Assembly: GCA_014762645.1 (NCBI GenBank)
Contig: JABURP010000120.1
Location: forward strand, 1 to 53,351
Origin: Crocinitomicaceae bacterium
GTDB lineage: Bacteria; Bacteroidota; Bacteroidia; Flavobacteriales_D; Crocinitomicaceae
Length of the DNA stretch: 53,351 nt
Reading direction: 5' to 3'
The notes under the pieces were generated by a model. That model saw only the letters and a program-made list of their open reading frames with translations. It had not been told where the DNA came from and did not search any database. A program made the position numbers and the translations under genes. This document shows, piece by piece, positions 26,607-36,318 of this stretch (within the stretch, counting starts at the first letter, position 1; each line of letters begins with the position of its first letter).

Positions 26607-28505
26607 ATGGAGGAGAGAAGACCATTAACAGATTGGCTCCCAATTACAAAGAAGGAGCTTAAATATCATGGATGGGAGGAGTTGGATGTCATACTTGTCT
26701 CAGGGGATGCCTATGTGGATCACCCAGCGTTTGGCCCTGCAGTTATTGGGCGAATTATTCAAAGTGAAGGACTCAAAGTCGGAATCATTCCACAGCCGAA
26801 CTGGCAGGATGATTTAAGAGATTTCAAAAAGTTTGGAAAACCCCGATTGTTTTTTGGTGTCACTTCTGGTTGTATGGATTCAATGGTGAATCACTACACG
26901 GCCTCTAAAAGAAAACGATCAACAGATTCATATACTCCAGGAGGAGAGGCGGGGTTCAGACCGGATTATGCCACGACGGTTTATACAAAAATTCTGAAAG
27001 AACTTTATCCGGATGTTCCGGTAGTTTTGGGTGGAATTGAAGCCTCCTTGCGCCGGGTAACACATTATGATTACTGGGAGGACAAATTGTTTCCGAGTAT
27101 TTTAAAAGATTCTGGAGCTGACTTGCTGGTTTACGGAATGGGCGAGCAACCTTTGCGTGAAATATTGACCCTTCTTAAAAAAGGCGTGCCATTTGAATCG
27201 TTAAAAACCACTCCGCAAACGGCTTTTATACAAGATCTTGATGAAGACATCCCCAAAAATAAAAACTGGGAAGATATTGGCCTGGCGTCACATGAGGATT
27301 GCCTCAACGACAAAATCAAATTTGCGTCTAACTTCAAAATTGTTGAGGTTGAATCGAATAAATTGATTGCAAGAAGAATCACGCAGGAAATAGGTAACCA
27401 AAGGTTGGTGATCAACCCACCTTTTAAAACCATGACAGAAAAAGAGATTGATGCCTCTTTTGATTTACCCTATACCCGATTACCACATCCTAAATACAAT
27501 AAGCGTGGTGATATACCGGCGTACGAGATGATCAAATTCTCTATCAATATGCACCGCGGCTGTTTTGGAGGATGTAGTTTTTGCACCATTTCGGCACACC
27601 AGGGTAAATTCATAGCATCCCGATCCGAAAAATCCATTTTGAAAGAGGTGGATCAGGTTGTAAATGATCCTGACTTTAAAGGGTACATATCTGATTTGGG
27701 AGGACCATCTGCCAATATGTACAAAATGAAAGGGATTGATGAAAGCATCTGCGAGAAATGCGTGAGCCCTTCCTGTATTCACCCGGTAATCTGCTCAAAT
27801 TTGGATACCACGCATCAGCCCATGACCGAATTATATAAAAAAGTAGATGCTCACCCAAAAGTGAAAAAAGCTTTTGTCGGTTCAGGCATTCGTTACGATT
27901 TGTTGGTCAATGATTACAACAAGCAGCTTAAAAAAGAAGATGCGGACCAGTACATGGAGCAGGTAATTACCAGACATGTTTCGGGAAGATTAAAAGTAGC
28001 CCCGGAGCATACTGCAGATGATACCTTGCGTGTTATGAGAAAGCCGTCCTTTAAGTACTTTCATAAATTTAAGGAAGCCTATGATCGCATCCAGAAAAAG
28101 CATGGCTTAAATCAACCATTGATTCCCTATTTTATTTCGTCACACCCCGGATGCAAAGAAGAGGATATGGCAAATCTTGCCGCAGAAACCAAAGATCTTG
28201 GTTTTAAACTGGAGCAAGTGCAGGATTTTACACCGACACCAATGACGGTGGCAACGGTTATTTATTACTCAGGGGTTCATCCGTATACCCTTAGGCCGAC
28301 ATTCGTGCCCAAATCAAAGAAAGAGAAGAAAGATCAGCACCGGTTTTTCTTTTGGTACAAAAAGGAAAATAAGCAGTGGGTACGAGATAAGCTTTTGAAT
28401 ACCGGGAACAAAGATCTTTTAGATAAGTTGACCGGTAAATCTTCACCGCAGCAAAAAGAAATGCCGGGTTGGTTAAAGGAGAAAAGAAAGCAGCGGAAGA
28501 GGTAA
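26607..28505 (+). CDS. YgiQ family radical SAM protein
   Basis: 633 aa from the ATG at 26607 (MEERRPLTDWLP); in-frame starts at 26568 and 26574 lie upstream of the promoter box. The radical SAM cluster motif CxxxCxxC is C319, C323 and C326 (GCFGGCSFCTI). An N-terminal domain (DVILVSGDAYVDHPAFG near 26-42) and a C-terminal tail rich in lysine are as in the UPF0313/YgiQ family. A second cysteine cluster ICEKCVSPSCIHPVIC near 380 may bind another cluster. Reaction not known for the family. Confidence 0.92.
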   Translation: MEERRPLTDWLPITKKELKYHGWEELDVILVSGDAYVDHPAFGPAVIGRIIQSEGLKVGIIPQPNWQDDLRDFKKFGKPRLFFGVTSGCMDSMVNHYTASKRKRSTDSYTPGGEAGFRPDYATTVYTKILKELYPDVPVVLGGIEASLRRVTHYDYWEDKLFPSILKDSGADLLVYGMGEQPLREILTLLKKGVPFESLKTTPQTAFIQDLDEDIPKNKNWEDIGLASHEDCLNDKIKFASNFKIVEVESNKLIARRITQEIGNQRLVINPPFKTMTEKEIDASFDLPYTRLPHPKYNKRGDIPAYEMIKFSINMHRGCFGGCSFCTISAHQGKFIASRSEKSILKEVDQVVNDPDFKGYISDLGGPSANMYKMKGIDESICEKCVSPSCIHPVICSNLDTTHQPMTELYKKVDAHPKVKKAFVGSGIRYDLLVNDYNKQLKKEDADQYMEQVITRHVSGRLKVAPEHTADDTLRVMRKPSFKYFHKFKEAYDRIQKKHGLNQPLIPYFISSHPGCKEEDMANLAAETKDLGFKLEQVQDFTPTPMTVATVIYYSGVHPYTLRPTFVPKSKKEKKDQHRFFFWYKKENKQWVRDKLLNTGNKDLLDKLTGKSSPQQKEMPGWLKEKRKQRKR

Positions 28506-28509
28506 TAAC

Positions 28510-29334
28510 TTATTGTTCTTTAATCTCTTCATCCAGGCGAATTCCCGTAGTAGCAATAGTCATTTTACACGTTAACTCATCTTTTTCTACAATTTCTTCC
28601 AGCGTTTCATAATCTTCTTCGCCCCATTGATCTAGACTATGTAAAGTAATTTCATCCTGTGTAATCTTTGAAGTCACCAACTTTGCACCCCACATAGGTG
28701 GATCCCCACCACCGGAAATTTCTCCCAACAAGGTAGTGTTCAAAGCCGCGTCATCCATAAAAAAGGTGCCAAATACGCAAGTTCCGTAACCATACGGGCA
28801 AGCTTCATAAGTAGCATAATCAGTAGTCCAAAGCAGTAAAAAATTGCCTCCACCAAAGTTGATACGCCCAATAGCATTTGCGGTAGAATAGCGTGCCATA
28901 CCCAGATCTAAACTGCTTTCATAATCGTCCCAACCTCCGGCTGTAATAATTGAATCCAGGTAAATAAATGTAGAGATAAAATGAGACGTCATATTGGTAG
29001 GTGTATTTTCTACCGTGTATTTACTTAAGTATTTTACCTCCGCCCCAGTCAAATTGTAACCTTCTCCTTCACTATTGGTATATTCCGAAATAAAAACTGA
29101 GTCAATAGCCACGGGTGGGTCATAGCTTTTTTTAGCCTTCGCTATTAATACATCTACATCAACTTCCTGATTGGAAGTTTCAAATGTATTTTGCAGGCTA
29201 TCCACTGAAGCTAGGGTGTCAACAGTAATTGTATCTGCTTCCTGTTGGGATTGATCATTATTTGTGCCCTCAGGCGCATTACCACCACAGGCAAAAATCA
29301 GGAAGGGGATAAAGAAACAGAAGAATTTATTCAT
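28510..29334 (-). CDS. hypothetical lipoprotein
   Basis: 274 aa. Lipobox near the N terminus (FLIFACGGN, cysteine at 16), followed by a glutamine/threonine-rich linker, then a globular region with no motif I recognise (TAGGWDDYESSLDLG, LLLWTTDYATYEACPYGYGTC with a possible disulfide pair). Probably a surface or periplasmic anchored protein. Four bases separate it from the ygiQ end, stop to stop. Confidence 0.7.
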   Translation of the reverse strand: MNKFFCFFIPFLIFACGGNAPEGTNNDQSQQEADTITVDTLASVDSLQNTFETSNQEVDVDVLIAKAKKSYDPPVAIDSVFISEYTNSEGEGYNLTGAEVKYLSKYTVENTPTNMTSHFISTFIYLDSIITAGGWDDYESSLDLGMARYSTANAIGRINFGGGNFLLLWTTDYATYEACPYGYGTCVFGTFFMDDAALNTTLLGEISGGGDPPMWGAKLVTSKITQDEITLHSLDQWGEEDYETLEEIVEKDELTCKMTIATTGIRLDEEIKEQ

Positions 29335-29353
29335 TTGGAATTTGTTTTGCTTT

Positions 29354-29361
29354 CAAATATA
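29354..29361 (-). promoter_or_regulatory. -7 box (TATATTTG) for the lipoprotein gene
   Basis: Complement of 29354-29361 reads TATATTTG, 19 bases before the ATG at 29334. No good TTG element. Confidence 0.4.
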
Positions 29362-29375
29362 TAAGGTTCAGGTAT

Positions 29376-29744
29376 TTAATCCCCTAAAAATTTTCGGATG
29401 TTTCTCTTGTCCTTTTTAGAGGGTTTGCTATATCCCGTTTGGCGATATTGTTTCTGAGCAAGTTGATACGCCTTATATTTTTCAAGTTCTTCTTCGGTTG
29501 TAATATCCCGCAGATATTGATCTACCAGTTTAGCCCCAACTCTTTTTTCAAGTAAATCGACGACTTCATACTCAAAAGTTGCTGTGTTTTTTTTGAGGGC
29601 TAAATGATCACCCGCCTTTAAATCTTTTGACGGCTTGACCACTTCTCCATTCACTAACACTTTTCCCAGTTTCACGTGGTTACTTGCCATACTACGGGTT
29701 TTGAACAACCGCACGGCCCAAAGATATTTGTCAATTCGCGCCAT
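29376..29744 (-). CDS. S4-domain RNA-binding protein (Hsp15-like)
   Basis: 122 aa. The S4 fold spans residues 1-60 (IDKYLWAVRLFKTRSMASNHVKLGKVLVNGEVVKPS), as in Hsp15, which binds nascent-chain-stalled 50S subunits. The basic C-terminal tail (YSKPSKKDKRNIRKFL) is typical. ATG overlaps the MmcQ/YjbR stop as TAATG, so the two are translationally coupled. Confidence 0.88.
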   Translation of the reverse strand: MARIDKYLWAVRLFKTRSMASNHVKLGKVLVNGEVVKPSKDLKAGDHLALKKNTATFEYEVVDLLEKRVGAKLVDQYLRDITTEEELEKYKAYQLAQKQYRQTGYSKPSKKDKRNIRKFLGD

Positions 29745-30097
29745 TATAAACCCTGCAATTCTGCCTGTAATTTTTTAGTAAGAGAATTCACCACCAGGCT
29801 ATACGAGTGGTCAGTCAGTTCATAGATTATTTTGTCCGGAACATCATCATTCACATATACTGAGTTCCAAAGCTTTTTGTTCATGTGGTAACCCGGCTTA
29901 ACGGCATTGAATTGTTCCCGAAGCTCAAAGGATCTTTCCGGATCACATTTCAGATTGATAAATTCAAAATGGTCTATTCCGGTTAGGGCAAACATTTTCC
30001 CCATAACCTTAAAAACAAGAGTATCCGGACCAAAAGGAGTTTCTTCAACGACACCCTTTTTTTTAAGACAATATTCACGAAAATCCTCTATGTACAT
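29744..30097 (-). CDS. MmcQ/YjbR family protein
   Basis: 117 aa. CLKKKGVVEETPFGPDTLVFKVMGKMFAL (residues 10-38) and KKLWNSVYVN (near 80) are the family landmarks; the fold is related to double-wing DNA-binding proteins. Biological role not established. First gene of the coupled pair with the S4 protein. A weak promoter (TACCTTCG on the minus strand, about 15 bases before the start) may serve both. Confidence 0.85.
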   Translation of the reverse strand: MYIEDFREYCLKKKGVVEETPFGPDTLVFKVMGKMFALTGIDHFEFINLKCDPERSFELREQFNAVKPGYHMNKKLWNSVYVNDDVPDKIIYELTDHSYSLVVNSLTKKLQAELQGL

Positions 30098-30219
30098 ACC
30101 GGCACGAAGGTAAGAAACCTCTTACTTTAAAACCAGTGGGTATTTGATGTATGTTTTTTAGAAGCGGAATAAATCGCATTAATTGGCGGGTTTTATCAGT
30201 ATTCAGGAGCTAAAAAACC

Positions 30220-30227
30220 TATATTTG
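30220..30227 (+). promoter_or_regulatory. -7 box (TATATTTG) for the PfkB operon
   Basis: TATATTTG ends 24 bases before the ATG at 30252. No standard TTG element seen upstream. Confidence 0.48.
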
Positions 30228-30251
30228 TAGTATACTAATACTAAATCATAG

Positions 30252-31178
30252 ATGAGCTTAATTACAGTTGGTAGTGTAGCATTTGATGCGATAGAAACAC
30301 CTTTCGGGAAAACAGATAAAATAATTGGTGGAGCAGGCACTTATATCGCCCTGTCTTCTTCCTATTTTACTAAAGATCAGAAAATCGTTTCAGTGGTTGG
30401 GGAAGATTTTCCTGAAGAAACACTTAAAGATCTACAAAAAAGAGGAGTAGATGTTGAAGGCATTCAAATTAAAAAAGGGGAGAAAACTTTCTTTTGGTCC
30501 GGTAAGTACCACAACGATATGAATTCACGTGATACACTGGTAACCGAGCTTAACGTACTTGAAAACTTTGACCCTATCGTTCCGGCTTCATACCAGGGGG
30601 CCGACTTTTTAATGTTAGGGAATTTGGCACCATCCGTTCAGAAAACTGTTATTGAGCGCATGGAGAATAGACCTAAACTAATTGCCCTTGATACCATGAA
30701 TTTCTGGATGGATATTGCCTGGGATGATTTGGTTGAAACATTAAAACTGGTAGACGTTCTAATCATAAATGATGAAGAAGCAAGACAGATGTCCAAAGAA
30801 TATTCTTTGGTAAAAGCTGCTCAGAAAATTATGCGCATGGGACCGAAATACCTGATTATCAAAAAAGGAGAACACGGAGCGTTATTGTTTTATAAAAACT
30901 CAGTATTCTTTGCTCCTGCACTTCCTCTTGAGGAAGTATTTGATCCTACAGGCGCGGGAGATACATTTGCCGGTGGATTTATTGGTTATTTGGCCAGATC
31001 TGGCGATATTTCATTTGATAACATGAAAAGTGCTGTTATCGCTGGGTCAGCAATGGCGTCTTTTTGCGTTGAAAAATTTGGAACCGAACGATTAATGAAC
31101 TTAACACAAGACGAGATTTACGAAAGAATCATGGAATTTGTCAACCTGGTTAATTTTGAAATGGAGCAGGTAATTTAA
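30252..31178 (+). CDS. PfkB-family carbohydrate/nucleoside kinase
   Basis: 308 aa. The N terminus SLITVGSVAFDAIETPFG and GGAGTYIALSSSYF (about 26-39), and the C-terminal signature DPTGAGDTFAGGFIGYLA (about 233-250) with the catalytic aspartate in GAGD, define the ribokinase/PfkB superfamily. Substrate cannot be assigned from sequence (sugars, adenosine and others are possible). Followed after 21 bases by the DUF349 gene. Confidence 0.85.
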   Translation: MSLITVGSVAFDAIETPFGKTDKIIGGAGTYIALSSSYFTKDQKIVSVVGEDFPEETLKDLQKRGVDVEGIQIKKGEKTFFWSGKYHNDMNSRDTLVTELNVLENFDPIVPASYQGADFLMLGNLAPSVQKTVIERMENRPKLIALDTMNFWMDIAWDDLVETLKLVDVLIINDEEARQMSKEYSLVKAAQKIMRMGPKYLIIKKGEHGALLFYKNSVFFAPALPLEEVFDPTGAGDTFAGGFIGYLARSGDISFDNMKSAVIAGSAMASFCVEKFGTERLMNLTQDEIYERIMEFVNLVNFEMEQVI

Positions 31179-31199
31179 AGTCTTGATAAAACCGCCCTT

Positions 31200-33065
31200 A
31201 TGAAATCTGAAATAATTGAGAAACTCAAAGAATTAGCCCAACAAGATAAAGTATTGGACTCTCTTACAGAGTTTACAGAGCTGGTTAACGAATTTCATAA
31301 GCTTCAAAGTGAAGAAGAGCGGCAATGGGAACTCAAAAAAATTGAGCGAATTGAGGCGGGTGAAAAACCGGAAAACATTGAAAAACCGGTTTATGAATAC
31401 ATGGAAGATTTCAAGAAATTAACCGCGTTGTTCAAGGACAAGAAAAAGATAGAAGTCAATGAAATCAAAGAGCGGGAAAAGGGGAATCTGGACAAGAAAA
31501 AAGCACTAATTGCCGCACTGGCAGATCTCATTCAAAACGAAGAAAACATAGGTCGTGCAATTGCTCGATTTAAAGATATCCAGGACAGCTGGAATGAAGC
31601 AGGAACAGTTCCGCGGGAACACCGTCAGGAAATTCAAAATGAATTTTCAAATCTGGTGGAGAGCTTTCGCTATAACATCAATATCTATAAAGAAATAAAA
31701 GATCATGACCTTGGTCGGAACTTAAAACTGAAGAAGGAACTGATTGAAAAACTCAAGCAACTTCTGGATCTTAAAATCATTAAAGAAGTTGAGGAAAAAC
31801 TACATGCTTATCAGGATGAATGGAATAACATTGGTGGAACCCATCAGGAAGAATGGGAAAAAATCAAAGGAGAATACTGGGAAACGGTAAACGCGGTCTA
31901 TGAGAAAATCCATCAATTTTATAAAAGCAGAAGAGAAGAACGCTCAGAGAATATAGAAAAGAAAAAAGCCTTAATTGAAAAGGCCAAGAGCATTGCTTCC
32001 AAGGAAATTAATAGCCACAAAAGCTGGAAAAAAAATACGGATGCCCTCATTGCGCTGCAAAATGAATGGAAAACCATTGGTTTTGGACCCAAAGATGAAA
32101 ACAAGGAAGTTTGGAAGGAGTTCAGAAGCATTTGTAATGAATTTTTTGCGCGTAAAAAAGAGTTTTATGGCGAGCGAAATGAACAATTTGATGGGGTAAA
32201 AGAGGCCAAGGAGAAGCTAATAGCTGAAGTGGCTTCACTCAAAGAATCAACGGATTGGAAGGAGACCACAAAAAGGATTATGAATATCCAAAAAAAGTGG
32301 AAAGAAGCAGGGTCAGCCGGTCCAAAGCATGAAAACAGACTTTGGAAAGAATTTCGCGGCCATATTGATCAATTCTTTGAGTCCAAGGACAAACACTTCA
32401 AAAATGCCGAGGCGGGACAGAAGGAAAACCTGAAAGCAAAAGAAGAGTTAATAAAAAAGATAAAGGCCTACAAGCCTGTAAAAGATGCTAAAAAGGCTGC
32501 TGAGAAGTTAAAAGAGTTTGCCACCCAATTTGCGGAAATTGGAAATGTACCCTTCAAACAGAAAGACAAGATCTACAAGGCTTATAAGGACGCAATGAAG
32601 GAGCAATATGAGGCACTTGATCTGGACCCGACAGAAAAAGAAGAAATCATGTTTGAAGCGAAATTGGAGAGTATACGAAACTCCAATGATCCTGAAGAAA
32701 TGATTGACAGAGAACGCAGGTTTATCCGAAGGAAGATGGGTAAACTCAAAGAGGAGATTGCTAAATTTGAAACCAACATGTCATTCTTCAATGCGGATGA
32801 AGACAATCCGTTGTTGAAAACAGCCAATGAAAGCCTGGAAAACAGTAAAGCCGAATTTGAAGGAATGAAAGTGCAGCTTACAATGCTAAGAGAATTGGAG
32901 GACGAGCTGGAAGAAGAGGAGGTGGAAGAAGAATCAGAAGTGGCAGAAGTGGCAGAAATGGAAACAACTGCCGAAAACCAAGAAGAGCAGCCGCAAGGAG
33001 AAACCCCGGCTGAAGAAGAAAATGAAGAAGCACCTGTAGACCAGGAAGACAAGACGAATGAATAA
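31200..33065 (+). CDS. DUF349 protein with five tandem repeats
   Basis: 621 aa, highly charged and mainly helical. DUF349 units with the W-x(n)-G...P core are visible five times (for example WNEAGTVPREHRQE near 131, WKTIGFGPKDENKE near 290, WKEAGSAGPKHENR near 367, and FAEIGNVPFKQKDK near 440). The last 50 residues are almost entirely Glu/Ala/Val/Thr, a disordered acidic tail. Family function is not established. Last eight bases overlap the next ATG. Confidence 0.85.
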   Translation: MKSEIIEKLKELAQQDKVLDSLTEFTELVNEFHKLQSEEERQWELKKIERIEAGEKPENIEKPVYEYMEDFKKLTALFKDKKKIEVNEIKEREKGNLDKKKALIAALADLIQNEENIGRAIARFKDIQDSWNEAGTVPREHRQEIQNEFSNLVESFRYNINIYKEIKDHDLGRNLKLKKELIEKLKQLLDLKIIKEVEEKLHAYQDEWNNIGGTHQEEWEKIKGEYWETVNAVYEKIHQFYKSRREERSENIEKKKALIEKAKSIASKEINSHKSWKKNTDALIALQNEWKTIGFGPKDENKEVWKEFRSICNEFFARKKEFYGERNEQFDGVKEAKEKLIAEVASLKESTDWKETTKRIMNIQKKWKEAGSAGPKHENRLWKEFRGHIDQFFESKDKHFKNAEAGQKENLKAKEELIKKIKAYKPVKDAKKAAEKLKEFATQFAEIGNVPFKQKDKIYKAYKDAMKEQYEALDLDPTEKEEIMFEAKLESIRNSNDPEEMIDRERRFIRRKMGKLKEEIAKFETNMSFFNADEDNPLLKTANESLENSKAEFEGMKVQLTMLRELEDELEEEEVEEESEVAEVAEMETTAENQEEQPQGETPAEEENEEAPVDQEDKTNE

Positions 33066-33747
33066 AGTTGTTAATGTATTTTCTATTGTCGTGCTGGCTG
33101 TATTCGTTCTGCTGAGCATGGTTATTATCTACGATCTATCTATTTCGAATATTCACTTGAAAAATTTGCCCTATAAGGTTGAAATTCTTTCCACCCTGGC
33201 CGTGCTACTGTTTTTAATAGGGCTTATTCGCGTGAGAAGACGCTGGCAAGGCTATAAGGACATGAAGAAGTTTTCACAATTTGATTTTAGCTCGCCCGTT
33301 TCACAGACATTTATGAAGCGCGCCCTCATGTTTACTTCTTTGGAGATTCTTTTTATGTTGGCCGCCCTGTTCTTATTTTTACAACTCTATGACATAGAAC
33401 CGCAGATGATGGTGGTGATGCTGTGTGTTATGTTTGTGCTAATTCTGGAGTCTATTTTCTTCTTGTTTCAGCTCATTCGTGCAGGACAAGCTTTTCGAAT
33501 TGGAGTCAATAGCCGTGTGATTGCATATTACGGACGCGAAATGCATCTGTTTTTTTATTCAGGGTTGCGACGGGTAGAACTCCATCAAAAAGACCTTTTT
33601 AGTTTCAAGTACAAAGATGATATGGTACTATTTTTTCCAGCAAGTGTGCTGGAGGAGGAAGATAGAATACCGTTTCGGGAGGCGCTTCTAAAACAATTAG
33701 AAGAAAAAAATATCTATTTTGACGACGCACTAAGAAACTGGAAATGA
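33058..33747 (+). CDS. membrane protein of unknown function
   Basis: 229 aa with four predicted membrane segments (about 7-27, 43-60, 88-110 and 118-138), then a soluble C-terminal domain (MHLFFYSGLRRVELHQ) that reads like a small pleckstrin-homology-type bacterial domain. Overlaps the DUF349 gene by eight bases and the next gene by four, so it belongs to that operon. No motif identifies a function. Confidence 0.72.
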   Translation: MNKVVNVFSIVVLAVFVLLSMVIIYDLSISNIHLKNLPYKVEILSTLAVLLFLIGLIRVRRRWQGYKDMKKFSQFDFSSPVSQTFMKRALMFTSLEILFMLAALFLFLQLYDIEPQMMVVMLCVMFVLILESIFFLFQLIRAGQAFRIGVNSRVIAYYGREMHLFFYSGLRRVELHQKDLFSFKYKDDMVLFFPASVLEEEDRIPFREALLKQLEEKNIYFDDALRNWK

Positions 33748-35468
33748 TTGGATTTCTCAAAAGAGAACGCGTACTCATTCTTTTTGTCGGACTGTTGTTT
33801 GTTTTTCACTGGTTTTCCAAGGACATCACAAATCCGTATGAACGCCCTATAGCAGGAGATGCACAGGGATACTATTCGTACTTACCGGCTTTGCTGATTT
33901 ACCAGGATTTGGATTATACTTTTATTGAAACGGAAGCCAGCCAGTATTATCCACCGGGCGGAATGAAAGATTTCATTTTTGAAGTGGAGGGGGAAAAGGT
34001 GAATAAGACGTTTCCCGGCGTTGCGGTACTTTATACACCATTTTTTATCATGGGGCATGTTTCTGCCTGGATGTTTGGCTTTGAGCCGGATGGTTTTTCA
34101 AGTATTTACCAACTTTGGTTTGACCTGGGAATGTGGGTTTATTTCTTTTTTGGCCTCGTTTTTCTTCGAATATTGCTCGAAAAGTTCAATTTTTCATCAA
34201 AAATCGCACTTTTTAGTACAATTTTGATTGGTTTGGGAACCAATGTGTTCTTTTATACGGTTTACGATCAGTCCGTAACCCATATCCACAGTTTTTTTAT
34301 GATTAACGGTATGTTGCTGTGCCTTTATTTGTGGCAAGAACAAAAGAAATTACCGTGGTTAATTGTTGCCTTGAGCCTGTTGGCATTGATTGGTATTACC
34401 CGACCCACCAATATTTTAGTTTTTGGACTTATTTTCTTCTTTTTTAGCAAAAAATCGTTCTTTTTGGATGTTTTTCACGTAGTTTTTAGTAAAAATTGGT
34501 GGAAAATTGCAGTTTTTGTGATTCCCATTTTAAGCATCCCTTTTTTACTCTGGAAAATACAAACCGGAAAGTGGATGGTTTATTCTTATGGAGATGAAGG
34601 TTTCAATTTTGCAGATCCTCATTTTTTTCAATTTTTGTTTTCATACACCAAGGGGTGGATTACCTATACCCCAATTGTAGCAGTAATCATTGTGCCTGCT
34701 CTTGTCATCCTGTTTAAGCAAAAACCCAAAAAGGCACTTATCGCATTGGGTTTTTACCTATTCAGCATCTATGTTTTTAGTAGTTGGTGGTGTTGGTATT
34801 ACGGTGCCGGGATGTCACAAAGGGTAATGATCGATCACTACGTATTACTGGCCTTTTTTATGGCAACAGTTCTGACCTATGTTTGGCATAAAAAGATATG
34901 GCGGAATGTTTATCTGGGCGTATTAATTTCTCTCGCCTTTCTGAATGTAGCACAGGCGTATCAAATCAAAAATGGAATTATACAATACGGGTCTACAACA
35001 CAAGAAGGGTATTGGGATAGTTTTTTAGTATTTCAAACCAGGGCAAGGGTATATCCTTATGATCACTGGGAATTTATTGAAGGGAAAGATTTATCCTCTC
35101 CCAGCTGGCAATCAGAGGTAAATGAAACGCAATGGTATTCGGATATGGTATTCGCTCCAATGCAAGATTTAACTCCTGGCAGCAAACTGATTCTTTCATT
35201 TGAAGCAAAGGCAGAAGTAAGTGTTGAACACAGCAGGGCGGTGCTGCAATTAAAGCCGAAAGCTAACCCGGAAGAGGAAGTAGGGTTTCCATACTTTATA
35301 AAAGAATTTACACGACAAGGCGAGTGGGTTTATATGGAGTTCATGTTTGAGCCTTCCATTGAATACACCGATACACTCAAAGTTTACTTTTGGAATGGTG
35401 ATACGGGTGAAAAAGTCAAGTTCAAAAACGTCAAATACGAACATTATTATTCAGAAGATTACCTCTAA
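33744..35468 (+). CDS. polytopic membrane protein, GT-C glycosyltransferase-like
   Basis: 574 aa with about ten membrane segments and a C-terminal soluble domain of roughly 150 residues that looks beta-rich. The first long loop after the first segment has GDAQGYYSYLPAL (about 38-50), reminiscent of the acidic catalytic loop of GT-C enzymes that use lipid-linked sugars. Assignment is by resemblance and not firm. Next to GT2 and GT9 genes, which supports an envelope-polysaccharide role. Confidence 0.6.
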   Translation: MIGFLKRERVLILFVGLLFVFHWFSKDITNPYERPIAGDAQGYYSYLPALLIYQDLDYTFIETEASQYYPPGGMKDFIFEVEGEKVNKTFPGVAVLYTPFFIMGHVSAWMFGFEPDGFSSIYQLWFDLGMWVYFFFGLVFLRILLEKFNFSSKIALFSTILIGLGTNVFFYTVYDQSVTHIHSFFMINGMLLCLYLWQEQKKLPWLIVALSLLALIGITRPTNILVFGLIFFFFSKKSFFLDVFHVVFSKNWWKIAVFVIPILSIPFLLWKIQTGKWMVYSYGDEGFNFADPHFFQFLFSYTKGWITYTPIVAVIIVPALVILFKQKPKKALIALGFYLFSIYVFSSWWCWYYGAGMSQRVMIDHYVLLAFFMATVLTYVWHKKIWRNVYLGVLISLAFLNVAQAYQIKNGIIQYGSTTQEGYWDSFLVFQTRARVYPYDHWEFIEGKDLSSPSWQSEVNETQWYSDMVFAPMQDLTPGSKLILSFEAKAEVSVEHSRAVLQLKPKANPEEEVGFPYFIKEFTRQGEWVYMEFMFEPSIEYTDTLKVYFWNGDTGEKVKFKNVKYEHYYSEDYL

Positions 35469-35514
35469 TCAGAAAACGCACAATTCCTTGCTAAAAACTA
35501 AGTCAAATAGTTGA

Positions 35515-35543
35515 TTGTTCCTTCGCAGTAATCCTTAATTTTA
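35515..35543 (+). promoter_or_regulatory. possible promoter before the GT2 gene
   Basis: TTG (35515-35517), 18 bases, TAATTTTA (35536-35543), one mismatch to TAnnTTTG. It lies only five bases before the GTG start. Confidence 0.35.
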
Positions 35544-35547
35544 ATGC

Positions 35548-36318
35548 GTGGATAAACTTTCCGTGGTCATAATTACCCTGAATGAAGAGCGCAATATTGC
35601 ACGTGCAATTGACTCTGTACTCAAAGTGGCGGATGAAATAATAGTTGTTGACAGCTACTCAGAGGACAGGACGAAAGAAATATGCGAACACAAGGGCGTG
35701 CGGTTTATCCAACGCAAATGGGAGGGATATGCCCAAACAAAGAACTATGCCAACGATCAAGCCGAGAATGAATGGATATTTTCACTGGATGCGGATGAAG
35801 CACTGGATGAAAAGATGCAAATGGCGGTACTTAAACTCAAACAAGAAGGATTTAAAGGGGTTTATTTAGTTAACAGGCTAACAAATTACTGCGGCAAATG
35901 GATTAAACATTCCACCTGGTATCCGGACTGGAAAATTCGGATCTTCCCCAAATCCAAAACCAAATGGGTGGGAGAATATGTGCATGAAGAACTCGAATTT
36001 TCTGAAGAAATGGAAGAATTTAAACTGGAGGGACATCTTCATCACTATTCATACTACAGCTATAAGGAACACAGGAAAAGGGCGGATAAATATTCCATTT
36101 TAACGGCTAAAAAACTACATCAGGCTGGAAGAAAAGTAGGGCCACTGAGGCCTGTGATATCGCAAATTGGGCGGTTTATTACCATGTTTTTCCTGAAACT
36201 AGGTTTTTTGGATGGTTGGGAAGGGTTTAAAATAGCACAAATTTCAGCTCAATCCAACAAGGTTAAATACAAAGAGTTGCGCAGATTAAATAAGGAAGAT
36301 GATCAAAGTCGATCCTAA
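35548..36318 (+). CDS. family 2 glycosyltransferase (WaaE/KdtX-like)
   Basis: 256 aa, GTG start. GT-A fold: SVVIITLNEERNIARAIDSV (5-24), VDSYSEDRTKEI (34-45), FSLDADEALDEKM (near 76, with the DxD motif) and a C-terminal WVGEYVHEEL region common in lipopolysaccharide core glucosyltransferases. Cytosolic or membrane-associated; uses a nucleotide sugar. The end overlaps the next gene by 20 bases, indicating co-expression with the heptosyltransferase. Confidence 0.88.
   Translation: MDKLSVVIITLNEERNIARAIDSVLKVADEIIVVDSYSEDRTKEICEHKGVRFIQRKWEGYAQTKNYANDQAENEWIFSLDADEALDEKMQMAVLKLKQEGFKGVYLVNRLTNYCGKWIKHSTWYPDWKIRIFPKSKTKWVGEYVHEELEFSEEMEEFKLEGHLHHYSYYSYKEHRKRADKYSILTAKKLHQAGRKVGPLRPVISQIGRFITMFFLKLGFLDGWEGFKIAQISAQSNKVKYKELRRLNKEDDQSRS

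Noticed and set aside
32582-33052. 156-codon serine-rich minus-strand frame
   Set aside because: It is the complement of the acidic DUF349 tail (GAA/GAG codons read as TTC/CTC), so a composition artefact.
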